Below are positions 21,484-32,512 of a DNA stretch of 64,000 bases, piece by piece (within the stretch, counting starts at the first letter, position 1; each line of letters starts with the position of its first letter). The position numbers and the translations under genes are program-made. The notes under the pieces were generated by a model that saw only the letters and a list, made by a program, of their open reading frames with translations, was not told the origin of the DNA and did no database searches. Origin of the DNA: Sclerotiophoma versabilis (Eukaryota; Ascomycota; Dothideomycetes; Pleosporales; Didymellaceae); assembly GCA_012274445.1 (NCBI GenBank), contig JAAROD010000033.1, positions 1,240,001-1,304,000 of the forward strand, in the 5' to 3' direction.

Positions 21484-22484
21484 ATGTGCATCGCCATCCT
21501 CACCACCGCCCATCCAGACTACCCCTTCATCCTGCTGAACAACCGCGATGTAAGCATCCGCCACCCTGCGTCCCCGTCCAGCACTGATGTCGGCAGGAAT
21601 ATCTCCACCGCCCAACAGCAGAAGCTACGTGGTGGCCATCGCCGGACTCGCAGGTCCTAGGAGGGTATGACCTGCACCGCCCAGCCCATGGAACCTGGCT
21701 CGGCATAACCCGCCAGGGCCGCATCGCCGTGCTCACCAACTACCGGGAAGAAGACCAGGCCATAGTGCAAGGCGCACGAAGCCGAGGCCTGATCCCCAAC
21801 GCCTGGCTCAAGACCGCGCCGGACTCGCCCCAGACCGCAGCCGACTTCGCGCGGCAGATGATCGAAGAGGACGGCGTGCAGGGCGTTGGCGGTTTCTCGC
21901 TGTGCTACGGCTTCGTCCAGGACGTGGCCAGAGGCTCGGGGCTCGTCATCGTGAGCAACCGCACGCCCGATGTGGACGGCGTGATCCACCTGCTGCGCGA
22001 CAAAGACGAGACGACTGCGCTCAGCAACGCCGCCTACGGCGACCGGACATGGCCCAAGGTCGTCAACGGCGAGAAGTGGACCGAAGAAGCGATCCGGGCA
22101 TCGGTCGCCGCGAACGAGACCCGCGAACAGCTTGTTGACCGCTTGCTGCGCGTGCTGTCAGTCGATACTATGCCGCGCCAGAAAGACAACGAGGAGTGGG
22201 ATATGTATCTCACCCAGCTGCGCCACAGCGTCTTTATCCCGGCTATTGGCCGCGATCATCTGGAACTGCACAAGATGCCGAGCCATGAGGTGGGCGATGT
22301 GGTCAAGAACAAGGCCCCAGATGCGACGAGCGGCTGTTACGGCACCGAGAAGCAGGCCGTCATCATGGTGGACAAACAGGGCAAGGCCTTCTATCTGGAG
22401 CGCACTCTCTTCGACAGCGACGCCCAGCCTATCGCCAAGGGCGAGGGCGACCGTACCTTTGAGTTTCAGATTGAAGGGTGGTGA
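21484..22484 (+). CDS. TANGO2/NRDE-family protein
   Basis: Two exons (21484-21549, 21597-22484; intron GTAAGC...CAG, 47 bp) give 317 residues. The protein begins Met-Cys and soon has 'NNRD', the signature of the NRDE family, where Cys2 is the predicted N-terminal nucleophile. 'GGYDLHRPAHGTWLGI', 'VLTNYRE' and 'GFSLCYG' follow in the usual order. Relatives act in Golgi organisation, haem trafficking or mitochondrial metabolism; the molecular activity is still debated. Exon 1 contains only 22 codons but carries the whole signature, so the splice model is secure. Confidence 0.88.
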
Positions 22485-22867
22485 AGAGCAGAACAGAGCG
22501 GCGTCCGGCAGGAAGGCTGTCAGCGATGGCATGGCTAATGTAATGTTCCCTCGCTGCAGAGCTATCGTATGGAATTGATTCTGCACGGCCAGATTCCCAC
22601 ACCTCTCCTTCGTTTCGCACTCTGATCAAGTCGCCAATCTAAAAACTTCACCCCCGATTCGGACGCGCGGTGAGCATCTCCCCAAGACACGGCACCTCCA
22701 CTTTGGCCATGACCATGCAGTACCATGCCCTCTTCCCCCCAACGTGTCGAATCTCCACCCCAGCAACAACACATGGCCCATCTGAGCCAAGTACCGACGT
22801 CTTGACACAAGCCGGACATGCAGAGATCAACTATCTATCTATCCATCCATCATCAGCACCCTGCAAC

Positions 22868-22877
22868 AAAAAAAAAA
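22868..22877 (-). terminator. Pol III terminator of the tRNA-like gene
   Basis: Ten A on the plus strand, T10 on the minus strand, directly following the tRNA 3' end. Runs of four or more T end RNA polymerase III transcription. Confidence 0.75.
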
Positions 22878-22961
22878 GGTCCTACCCGGAATCGAACCGG
22901 GGTTGCCGGAAGACACTGAGATGATCAGAATCCGGAGTGATAACCGCTACCTAAACGCGGT
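22878..22961 (-). tRNA. tRNA-Gln(CUG)-like, 5' end broken; possible pseudogene
   Basis: Read on the minus strand, the 3' two-thirds are perfect: anticodon stem CCGGA/TCCGG, loop TTCTGA...T with anticodon CTG, a 13-nt intron after position 37 (22912-22924), variable loop CAAC, T-stem CCCGG/CCGGG with loop TTCGATT, and acceptor strand TAGGACC followed by T10. The D-loop 'TAGCGGTTATCAC' is also normal. The first 12 or so bases are not: the expected acceptor partner GGTCCTA is absent and the D-stem does not pair. Instead the bases form an inverted copy of the D-loop region (AACCGC at 22942-22947, GCGGTT at 22957-22962). Probably a damaged copy. Confidence 0.6.
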
Positions 22962-23118
22962 TTATTAGCGGGGGTTTGTCCGGATTGGAGTGATCAGGGA
23001 GGAGCTGGGTTGGGCTTACACTATAGAACCCGTAGATCTGAGCTGTTGCTTAGTCATTTGATGGGACGACCATGTCGGGGAACGTATATGTGCATGGACA
23101 TAATTTTTCAAGGGGAAT

Positions 23119-23125
23119 TCTTTTC

Positions 23126-23162
<37 letters not shown>

Positions 23163-23166
23163 TTTT
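23119..23166 (+). repeat. (TTTTC)n then poly-T homopyrimidine tract
   Basis: Several TTTTC units pass into a run of about 22 T. This is a simple-sequence tract, likely variable in length and able to form triplex DNA. Confidence 0.85.
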
Positions 23167-23491
23167 CTCTTTATTTCTGGGCGGGCGGGAAGTGGTATTT
23201 GGCGTTGTGGGTATGGTAAGGGTGCTGGATTTTGTGTTCATGTGGGGCTGTGCGAAATTCATTGACTAAAGTGTTTTCTCTCGCCATGGATGGCCAGGGT
23301 TGGGTAGGATTTGGATGGGGAAGAGATGGTGAGAGCGAGGTCTTTGTGCTGGATGAATGGCTGGGTCGATCTTTATACTGGACAAATAGCTGAGCGCGTT
23401 GCTATAATAGTGTAATAGAATATAGTACACACTTTTATCTTTTCAACTTGCTACAAGTAGCACTAGGATATCTTGCAGAGCTCTCGAACAC

Positions 23492-25522
23492 CTACGTGCT
23501 GTTGGTCCTCGCGTAGGTGATGTAATTACCTCCCGCCAGCAGTGCGTTCGGCACAGGACCCCACGCCCCTGTCACAGTATCAAGCGCAAGCGTACCATTC
23601 ACACCGGCAACCTTACCCGGCTGATCTGCGTTCTTGAGATACCCAGAGGTAACGCTGCCCCCCGCAATCGGCCTCTGGAGGTGGTTGGCTCCCGCCTTGA
23701 CGGTGAAGTTGGCGAGCGGGATGTCGTACGCGTTGCGAGTGCGCACAGTCGGCGCGCCGTAGTACTCGGCGCGTGCCTCGCTGGCACTGAGGTAGAGCGC
23801 GAGGTAGCCGCGGAAGTAGCCCTCGTTCCACATAAGCTCTGAGTTGTCGCGGACTAGCTTCTGGGCTTGGGCGTTGGTGGCCGCGATGTTGCCGCTGAAG
23901 CCCGACGAAGATACCGCTGTGACTGCGAATTCGACGCCGATGGCGCCCTCACCTGTGGCCTGGTTGTACGCTGGGATCTCGATGCCGTTGTTGGTGGATG
24001 CGAAGGGCGCCGACTCCGGATCGACCCAGAGCAGATCTGATACCCAGTTGGCGTGCGAGTCGCCGGCAAGCATGATGGTGTTGTCGATCTGGTTGCCGTA
24101 GAGATGTTGGTAAGTCCTGTTCCTGTTTGACGTGTATCCGTCCCACTGGTCGACGTTGTAGGGCTCCTCCTCTGAACCGAACCATGAAGAGATATTGACC
24201 CTGGAGAAGACGATTTGGTTACCGATGACGCGCCACGCGGCGCCTCGCTGCTTGCTTTCTGAAAGAGTGCGATAGAACCAGTTCTCCTGGTTTGAGCCCA
24301 TGAGCGACCTGCCAGCATCGTTCCTGATGGAGGTGACGTAGTCGGTGTTCCAGTTGAGGTCGGTAATCGAGCGGTCGTAGTTTCGTGTGTCAAGTACGAT
24401 CAAATCGAACAGTTTCCCCATCTGGAAGTTCCTCCAGATCCGCAGGTTGTCATCTAGGCTGACCTGGCGGATTGGCATCCACTCGAAGTAGGCGCGGACA
24501 GCGTTCATCTTGCGTTGGTCGACAGAAACACCGCCACTACGGATAAACGAGCTCTCGGTATTGTTTACAGCCGAGGAACCGTCGCGGTAGCCGTTGTTGC
24601 TGACTTCATGGTCATCCCAAGTTGTGATCCAGGCGAAGTTTTGGTGCGCCAGAGTCAAGTCAAGATCAGTGCGGTACTGAGCAATCCTGGTGCGGTAATC
24701 GTACAGAGTAAAGATGGTACGTGGAGGGTTGGTAGCACGAGAATCTCTGCCGAGCACACCAGAGCTGGTCTCGTAGATGTAGTCGCCAAGATGGACAAAG
24801 TAATCAACTTTATCACGGCGAGCAGCGTTGCCATACGCATTGAAGTATCCACTTGGGTAGTTGCTACAGGAGAAGACTGCAAGACCAAGCTCTGTAGTGT
24901 CATCGTCCTCGGTAGGCGATGTTTTTGTGCGACCGATCGGGCTCTGTTTAGAGGTTCCGCAGACATTGAAGCGGTAGTAATAGGTAGTGTAAGGGGACAG
25001 ACCCTTGGCCTCGACTTTGACTGTGTAGTCGATGTCGCTGGTGGTATATGCTCTACCATGGCTGACAACACCTCCAGTGATGTTCTTGTTCGTCGAGACC
25101 TGGTAATCGACGCAGATAGGGCTGGTTGACGCACGGACGTAACGTTCAGTCTCGTGAGAGTACAAGGGCACAGTTCCTGCAACAGTGACGTTGGAACGAT
25201 CGTTCTCCAATTGCGGTGAAATACGAGTCCAGAGGATCACCGAATTAGGGTATGGATCTCCCTAGATATCTCAGTCAGTATTGCAATGGCTTGTTCGACT
25301 GCAAAAACTTACAGATGCAACACCGTGCGTGAAGTTGAGCTTGCTCGGGTCGATAGTAACGTTGTAATCACGCTTCTGAAGATGCCTTCTCGTCACCTTT
25401 GGCAGATCGATACCCATAGATGGATGGTCAAAAGAAGGGCTTTTGAAATTGATGTTGTCATGGTATGATGCGGTGGCAGTCGCTATCAGTGCTGCCAGCA
25501 CGGGAATTGTGTATAGCCTCAT
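23492..25522 (-). CDS. secreted PhoD-type alkaline phosphatase
   Basis: Exon 1 at 25313-25522 and exon 2 at 23492-25261, intron 25262-25312 (GTAAGT...TAG), 659 residues. A signal peptide ('LYTIPVLAALIATATAS', residues 3-19) is followed by a possible propeptide. Splicing joins 'HGVAS' to 'GDPYPNSVILWTRISP', the usual start of the PhoD N-terminal beta domain. Metal-site motifs are visible: 'AVFSCSNYP', 'HLGDYIYE', 'TWDDHEVSNN' and 'LAGDSHANWVS'. The family cleaves phosphodiesters and monoesters with Ca/Fe centres, and fungal members serve phosphate scavenging outside the cell. Several N-glycosylation sites occur. A TATA box lies 59 bp upstream. Confidence 0.9.
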
Positions 25523-27087
25523 CGTACAGCAGCCGTGTCGACTTGTCGTAGTCTATCGACTGCCGTGCCATCGTGGCCCATTTATATGATATGTCTGCCG
25601 CTCGAAGGTCCCCAATCCGACTCCTTCAGCTGACCCTAGCAGCACGTTGAACAGAACTTGGTTCAGAGTGGAAGGTCGAATACTTCTCATGATGTACACG
25701 GCGTCGAGATACACGTTGGAGTTGGCAGTATAGCCAATAGAACCTTTGACATTGGCAACATGTCCATGTTGACTTTGAAGCTCGTGGTTGTACCGGAAGT
25801 TCAGATTGGCTGCACGAATGGGACGATCTGCCATTGCATAAGCGAGCCAGTTAGCCCCATGCGCCTTCATCCACAACACCGCGTAAGCAAAGCAATGCCA
25901 AGCATGTCAATGAGGTACCTGGGTTGCGAAGCACTGAAATCCAGTCTTGGTGCACTTTGAAGTCCAAGCCTACACCTCGATTTCCATATTGACTCCTGTG
26001 CTTCTGTGCGAAGCTTTTGTGCACTGGCGGCTTGGGGCTACCCGTAACACCTTCTCCGCTGCGCGCTCTTGTCGCGTTGGGACTGTTCCCTTATTTTCGC
26101 CGCACGCTTTACGTGACTTTACGGCAAAAGCTCATGATGTTATCGCTCCTGTATTTGATAGCCACTTACTACCTGGATGCCAATAAGTGTGATTCGCAGA
26201 TTGTGCTTTGTAACCATGGCCCTCACGCCGATGCCGCATCTTACGGACAAGGGGACTGCATGAGGAGTATGCATTCTCGCGATCATCTCTTGTACCGGCG
26301 ATGCGGTTCTTACTCGAGCTTGGTCTGCCGTGCAGCTTTGCAGATGAGACGGGTTGGAAGGTCGAATTCAGTGTGTAGATGTGTGGGGTTAGAAATGCTG
26401 GTTCTCGCCCGTTCGACCTCGGAATGCAGGTCTGATGATACCTAGGACAGTTCTAATTACGAGTGTAGGCGCTTTGAACTCATTGCTGTAGTGCTCGTTG
26501 ATGGTCGGACTAATTATGTCTTCATTGAGTTGGGAGGTGGGCAGCTGGAGCGGGGAAACAAGGCGCCAAGAAACCAATCAGACTCTCGTTTCATACATAG
26601 CAATTAGCGGCGGAAAAACGATCACTAAGACCAAGAGCCACAACGCATGTTCGAACACAATGACGCGTATTCTAACACTGTACTTGTATTAATTGCTTAG
26701 ATATAGCTTACAAAATCCTTGATTTCTGCGAAGTTCGTTATTCGAGGTCAAACAGCCAGACTGGGTAACATTGCGTTGTTGTCTTGAAGCAGCGATTTTA
26801 TTATTCATCAAAAGCCACTTATTAAGAAACATGACGGCCGGGGTGCCCCTTTAGCGCACGTTACATACTTGCTGCCATGACTCTGTTAATCTAGTCAAAG
26901 TGCACACTTTGCGGCAGCTGATGGTCCTGAAATGACGCCCGAGAGACATTTTCCAAGGTACACCCGTATTCTCGGTGATTTGACCGACTCGAACATGTTC
27001 ACTCACCTCCGCCGCTGTTGTTGCAGGTATAAAGCATGATGTTACCAAAGTGATAGAAGGTACAGATCTTTTGTCCAGCTTCTCGAG
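25523..27087. other. divergent intergenic, no supported gene
   Basis: 1.56 kb between the divergent PhoD and GH43-like genes. It holds the promoters of both: a minus-strand TATA at 25581-25587 and GTATAAAG near 27029. Open frames within (for example plus 26017-26445) have no domain and no splice support. Confidence 0.5.
25581..25587 (-). promoter_or_regulatory. TATA box of the PhoD gene
   Basis: ATATAAA on the minus strand about 59 bp upstream of the ATG, the usual place for a fungal TATA with a short leader. Confidence 0.4.
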
Positions 27088-28184
27088 ATGCGTTTTACTA
27101 GCTATTCCCTAGCTGCCGTGACAGCGCTGCTGTCCTTTGGTTCTGCCAACCCGGTTTCCCAACGTCAAAGCACGTATGCTGGATACCTTATTTCGACATT
27201 CTCAGACGCGAACCCCACAGTTCAGTGGTACCTCTCAAACAACAACTCGCCGACAAGCTTCACCAAAATCAATGGTGGCAAGCCTGTCTTGAAGTCCACT
27301 GTTGGTACTAAAGCTGTGCGCGATGTGTATCTGGCAGCAAACGGTGCTCGTAACCGGTTCTATATGATCGCAACTGGTAAGCAGATTTGATACTTTCATC
27401 AAGAATATCCAGTTGGCTCACTACAATGACAGATCTCGATATCAACGCAGCCGGCTTTTCGTGGAATGAAGCAACACGCCACGGCAGCCGTGGTATCGTG
27501 GTGTGGAGCTCCACTAACTTGGTCGATTGGTCTGCCGCGTCTTTGAACACGTGAGTTATTCGTTTTGTCATTTGCCAATCGTGTCTGACAGGCTCCAGCG
27601 TCGAGGATGAGACTGCCGGCATGGTTTGGGCACCATCTGCAGTATGGGACGACAAGACACAGCAGTTCTACGTCTTCTGGGCATCACGCCTCTACAATGC
27701 TGCCGACAAAGCGCACAATGGTTTTGCCGGACTCGATCGTATCCGCTACGCAGCCACCAAAGACTTTAAGACCTTCACTCGGGCAGCCGACTACATTGCA
27801 GGGAGCACGCCGGTCATCGATCAGGAGTTCCAGTACCTTGGCCAGCCCGGCCATTACACTCGATTCATCAAAAACGAGACTGTAAACCAGGTTTATCAGG
27901 AGAACACAACAGGTGGTCTCTTTGGCAAGTGGGATCGAGTTCCGGGCTACGTCACCACAGGGAGCCCATGGGAGGGTACGGCGTCGTATGCTGATAACAC
28001 TGTAGCGGGCAAGTACCACATCTTCCTCGATAACTACGCCGAGTATGTGCCATTCGAGTCGACGGATATGAAAAAATGGACAGCATCCAACAGAGCTGGC
28101 TTCCCAAGAGGTCTGAAGCATGGCTCTGTGACGCCGATAACACAGGCGGAGCTGAATGCGATCAAGGCGAAGTACCCGGCGTAA
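27088..28184 (+). CDS. secreted GH43-like five-bladed propeller glycosidase
   Basis: Three exons (27088-27376, 27433-27550, 27599-28184; introns GTAAGC...CAG and GTGAGT...CAG) give 330 residues. A signal peptide covers about residues 1-20. 'YLISTFSDANPTVQWYLSNN', 'VRDVYLAANGARNRFYMIATDLDIN', 'MVWAPSAVWDD' and 'GSPWEGTASYADN' are the repeated blade motifs of arabinan-type GH43 enzymes. Likely acidic catalytic residues lie in 'TDLDI' and 'PWEGT'. The predicted role is extracellular cleavage of arabinose- or xylose-containing plant cell-wall polymers. Exact linkage specificity cannot be read. The splice joins are phase-consistent and the domain is unbroken across them. Confidence 0.8.
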
Positions 28185-28331
28185 TGCTTTTGAACGTAAA
28201 AGCTAGATAGCTTATGAGCAGCTCCTTATCACTCAATTAAATTTCAACCGTCCAATGTCTTTGACTAATTGAGTTCTGTGAGAAGGCTCGGTCCTTGACT
28301 CCATTGCACTCGGTGTTGCTTTGTGGTTACG

Positions 28332-29537
28332 TTATCGCGCCTTTGTTTTCTGTCGTCTCTTGCTTCCACTAAAGCCTGCTCCTCCATCTCCCCAGAGTGT
28401 CCTTTCTCGGTCACTCTCGCATCTGCACATACGTCTGCTTCGTGACGCTGTACCTTGCTGTGCTAAGTTGATCTGGAGACAATCTTCACAACAGGCTATG
28501 CCACCTCCTTGCTCACACGACTTGCAGACAACAAGCACCAGGTGGCAACCAAGCACTTTACACTTCCCCAGACGATCTTCTAGTTTTCTGCAGCTGTGGC
28601 ATGCTGAAACCACCTCTTGAGATCCAATGACTCCTCTCGCATCGAACACGTAGTTGCTTCCCTTGAAGAAGCTATCCTCTGGCTTCTTCCTTCCTGCCCT
28701 GACTTCCTCTTCCATCCAAGCTTGATACGCGACAATGCCACCATGCAGCGTGTAAACCGGCGCATCGCTGCTCCCTCCTTCTTTAACCATAGCTTCTTGC
28801 ATCCAGCGCGCACCCTTCTCGCACCGGATACCACCGGTACAATATGTCGCTACTCCTTGAGGCTTCTTATACACATCGTTGCCCAGAACGTGCCTCATAA
28901 CATACCCAGGCCACTGGCTGAACCTTCGCACCGCAGGTCTCACCGCGACCGTCCCATCACCGGTAACGAAGTATCCAACGCGGCTCTCGTAGTGATTTCG
29001 CACGTCAATGAGCGGTATGTCTCCCTTCTTACATAGCTCGTGAAATTCTGCGGGTGGCAGGGAAATCACATTCGACCATGATGAGGGCGCGTAATTGGTA
29101 ATTCCCAACGGTGTAATCTCAGCTGTTACTCTGACAGATGCTTTGCCACTGAAAGTGCATGCGCAGCCTGGTGTGGGCTTGAAGTATACATCGCGCGCTG
29201 ACTCGGTAGAGAGGTCGATGCCGGCAAATGACCAGTGTGCGCTGCAAGCTTCGATGTATTTGTCGATTGCAGACTTTGTTCCACCAAGTGTGATGTTGAA
29301 TCCTTCAGTTGCGAGGCGGAATTTTCCACCTATTTTAAGCTCAGATGTGAGCTGGTTGTGAAAGTCGGCGAGAGACTGAGGATCCTGGGTCTTAGGTGCA
29401 TGCTCAGCGGGTAAGACTGGCGAGTTGGCCCAGTAGCGGTAGAACAGCAGAACGTATCCACCTTCAGTCCGAGCTGGACATGTGCACGTGTAACTAACTG
29501 GATCGGAATTGTCCTGGTGGGTGGTAAGTGCGGTCAT
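28332..29537 (-). CDS. TrhO/TSTD2-type rhodanese, predicted tRNA U34 hydroxylase
   Basis: 401 residues from the ATG at 29537; the longer frame to 29654 begins with TTG and is discounted. An N-terminal acylphosphatase-like domain ('VLLFYRYW', 'LRLATEGFNITLGG' type, about 28-120) precedes a rhodanese domain ('PLIDVRNHYESRVGYF', about 175-190) whose active loop is CTGGIRC with Cys233. This CTGGIRCEK loop marks the TrhO (YceA) branch, which in bacteria makes 5-hydroxyuridine at tRNA position 34. The C-terminus (about 315-375) is a Cys-rich CxxC-type zinc-binding segment. Vertebrate relatives are TSTD2. Function in fungi has not been settled. Single exon. Confidence 0.82.
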   Translation of the reverse strand: MTALTTHQDNSDPVSYTCTCPARTEGGYVLLFYRYWANSPVLPAEHAPKTQDPQSLADFHNQLTSELKIGGKFRLATEGFNITLGGTKSAIDKYIEACSAHWSFAGIDLSTESARDVYFKPTPGCACTFSGKASVRVTAEITPLGITNYAPSSWSNVISLPPAEFHELCKKGDIPLIDVRNHYESRVGYFVTGDGTVAVRPAVRRFSQWPGYVMRHVLGNDVYKKPQGVATYCTGGIRCEKGARWMQEAMVKEGGSSDAPVYTLHGGIVAYQAWMEEEVRAGRKKPEDSFFKGSNYVFDARGVIGSQEVVSACHSCRKLEDRLGKCKVLGCHLVLVVCKSCEQGGGIACCEDCLQINLAQQGTASRSRRMCRCESDRERTLWGDGGAGFSGSKRRQKTKAR

Positions 29538-30534
29538 CGTGTCTAAGGGAGCACAATCTCGAAATAGAGGTCGCGGTGCGAATTTGCTGGCGTCCTCAGC
29601 CTCACCTTCCAAACGCGGTACTGTGACTCGAAAAAGCGGAACCTGCCCGCACAACCTGGTAATCTCTCCAAGCCGGCGCCAGTGGGACCTTCCGTGGATC
29701 AGATCAATTTGATCTACACACTTGAAGCACCCACCACGACTTTGTTCTGTGGACGCAGTGGAGCTGTATCACACGTGGAGAGATGGATCGTCGTACCGTA
29801 ATTTCGCCGCGACCGGACGATCACCGTTCACGTTCTACGGATGGGCAGAAGCATCGACCGCGTCTTCTGCATTCCGTTACATCCCAGCCCTTAACATCTC
29901 AAGCAATCTAGTCGATGAACGAACCACGCAGATAGCATGCACGTGGCAACATGTCACATCGTACGGTGACCAACTTTCGGCACACCCCGAAAGTTTGTGC
30001 ATAGTGACAGCCTCGCTTAAGCGGTATACGGTCACGACTCGCGCGTGGCAGGTTTACCTTTCGGTGCGCATGCATGTCCCGCATGTTTCGCGGCGCGACT
30101 GCATGTTTCCGCACTTTTTGAGTTTGGCTCGGATGCCCAGACACCGAAACCTTCGTGACTCGAGATGGGGTGGTGGTGGAGCGGAGACCAGAAAGGGGAG
30201 TCGATATGTGGGTTTTCGCTTTGCAAGAGTAAGTTGTGGATATGAAATTTATGTAATATGACGAAGAGAATGTGGACTAACGGGTAGGTGACGGGAGCAA
30301 TATGTTCGGAAAGACGTGACGGATAAGTGTTATTGCCGTTCTGGTCATCGCGTTCACGGCAGTTGAGGTGTAAGCAAGCCATGGACCCACCTAAGGGGTG
30401 CTCATTACAGGTACCGGAAAGCCACATCGAACATCGGCAATGTAGGACAAATTCCAGAATGTACAAGAAATCAAGGACACAAAGCAGAGCCTGTAAGCAT
30501 ACAGTTGAATTACATAATAAATCATCACGACTAT
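29538..30534. other. intergenic, no supported gene
   Basis: About 1 kb between the 5' end of the rhodanese gene and the 3' end of the CFEM receptor gene. A plus-strand frame at 29722-30261 opens at TTG and shows no family; it is rejected. Confidence 0.5.
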
Positions 30535-32012
30535 CTATGGCCTGCCCTTTTCCTTGTGGCTGACCAAGCTGGCCTCGTCTGTATCGCCATGGCTACGCTG
30601 CACTGTGTAGCTCGTCTTGACTGTGATTCCATCTCCCTGTTCGAAGATTCCACTTCTTGGGCTCGAGATGGCAGTATCGTGGTAGGACTTCCTGCTCTGA
30701 CTCCGGCCGACGTTCTTCAGCTCGTTGCCGCTGCCATAGTTATAGTACTTGTTTCTTGATCGAGCTGAAGAGCCACCGAGGATGGGGAAGAGCTTAACAA
30801 GAAGCAATCGAAGGGTGGGTAGGCAGGCGCTGATATTTATGTTAGAGTATTTATCATCTGAGAGAATTGGAAGACTCACCACATGATACCCACACATATT
30901 TCGATTGTGCTCCAGACAGAGACATCGTAGAACTCCCAACTTGCGTTCGAAGATTGTGCAAAATGGACCAGAGACTGCAAACGAAGGATACTGACGATTG
31001 TGACGAACGTTCCGAGGCAGAACATAAGTGCAACAGCAACCTTCTTCTTCCAGTGGAGTTTCAACCCCCATAGCTGCCAAAGAGGAATGCCAAGAATCCA
31101 AAAGTCTAATGCGATACTGATTGCCGCATTACATGCAGCGATGGCGTTGGTGTCCAGGCACTTACCCTTATGCATCCCATCCCATTTCACCCAGAAGTAG
31201 TGGATAGGTTGGCACTGGAAGATGGCAGTGACAACGAATGCAATGCCCCAGAGTACTACGAAAATCACAGTACCCCACAGGAGTCGTTGCACTTCCTTGC
31301 TTGGAAACACTCGAATATAGAAGAAGATGAGCGTCAGCTTCAGCAGCGTGACCTGCGTGAAGTAGAGTGATGCCATGACGTAGAACCACTTCAACATCTC
31401 AGTGATTTCCTGAGGTGTGAGAGCCCAGATATCTTGGCCGAGGCCATGCTTGACAGTGCCGTAAACGGTGATGATGGCACTCGGGGTCGCGGCGAAGAGT
31501 GTGAGAAGAACACACCAGTCGTCGTAACCAAAGTCCGTTTGAGACATTGTGGCCTTGAATGTAAAGCGAATAACGACGAACGCTGCAGCAACAATGATCA
31601 TAGTGTTAGATAAGACCACATAGTCCTGGCCATGATTGCGAACCGGTGCGCCACAGTTCGTAAGACTAATGTTGCGGGTCACTGAGCGTCGTCAGTACAT
31701 GACCCTCGAAACATGTGATATTTACGTACACAAAGACTCAGGAATGGTGCACGTCGTAGCGACGCATGCCGTGACGTTGCCTTGGAAGACAGGGTTTGTA
31801 CAGATACATGCTTTGTCGGTGGGCGTGCAAGTGTTCGTTCCAAATGCGCTCTTGAGGCACAGTTGCTAGGATCTGTCAGTACTGTCCAAAGCAGGTGGAG
31901 AAGGGAACCGAATGGGCGGACTCACAGCACAAGCAGGCATCTGAGACTGTGCCAAGGCCGTTGTACACAGCCCCCAGAGCAGGAGCAGCAATATTTGGAA
32001 GTGAGTCTTCAT
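30535..32012 (-). CDS. CFEM-domain GPCR-like membrane protein (Pth11 class)
   Basis: Four exons: 31926-32012, 31730-31865, 30880-31681, 30535-30829, with introns of 60, 48 and 50 bp. The product is 439 residues. A signal peptide (about 1-21) is followed by a CFEM domain with eight cysteines (28, 32, 42, 49, 51, 63, 68, 84). Then come seven hydrophobic helices beginning 'DYVVLSNTMIIVAAAFVVIRF', with the family motifs 'FGYDDWCVLLT', 'LTLIFFYIRVF', 'NAAISIALDFWILGIPL' and 'CACLPTLRLLLVKLF', the last created by splicing. The long tail is basic and Ser-rich. Relatives include Pth11, a surface-sensing receptor; some CFEM proteins bind haem. Ligand unknown. It is divergent from the FAD oxidase gene. 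Confidence 0.92.
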
Positions 32013-32496
32013 GGTGAAGATGATTGAAGCTGGACTCCCGAGGGAAACCCTCGTTGAAATTGAAGTTGCGCAACGTAGGATAACAATAGTTGATCAAGGG
32101 CCAGACTGCTTGTGGGTCACACCATAGATAGCGAAGAGTATGATATGCGCAGGGATTAACCGCATAGTTTATACTCGAGCATCATGTATGATTCAGCCCA
32201 CGAGTCGTGCCGTGCGTCTACGTTGGGTGCTTACCGACAGTAGTACGGCCAAGACGTTTCGATAGTGCATAACGTCGCGCGGTGGAGGTGTCCGCGGGCA
32301 CATGTCACTCGGTACCACGGGTTGCATGGCCAATTCCCATCCCATGTGTATGGATATCACTGCAGAGGCGTCGAGAGTGATGAGGCCTCGGCGAAGGTGT
32401 GGGGAGCCCGCTCGCTTGAGACGCCATCTGCCGAAGCCTCCCGCGGCGTGATTACGGCGAGGACAGTCAGATCAAGCTGACATGTTGGGACCTGCA

Positions 32497-32512
32497 GTTG
32501 TACATGTACAAC
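32497..32512. promoter_or_regulatory. perfect 16-bp palindrome GTTGTACATGTACAAC
   Basis: Two uninterrupted 8-bp half-sites, no spacer, about 485 bp upstream of the CFEM receptor ATG and 785 bp upstream of the oxidase ATG. It has the form of a dimeric transcription-factor site; no named factor was matched. Confidence 0.4.

Larger units (their letters stand above)
22485..23491. other. intergenic with tRNA-like gene and homopyrimidine tract
   Basis: Apart from the tRNA-like sequence and T/C-rich tract listed separately, no protein gene is supported. The short minus-strand frames at 22562-22830 overlap each other and lack domains. Confidence 0.5.

Noticed and set aside
20573..21615. Long overlapping frames on both strands around the Tic20-like gene
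   Set aside because: They are Arg/Pro/Ala-rich shadows of GC-rich coding sequence; the spliced Tic20-like reading explains the region.
23010..23269. Frames across the poly-T/TTTTC tract
   Set aside because: Phe/Ser runs come from simple sequence, not a protein gene.
26017..26445. 142-codon plus-strand frame in the PhoD/GH43 gap
   Set aside because: No signal peptide or domain; initiates in the likely divergent promoter.
29722..30261. 179-codon plus-strand frame
   Set aside because: Begins with TTG, has no family signature and no splice context.
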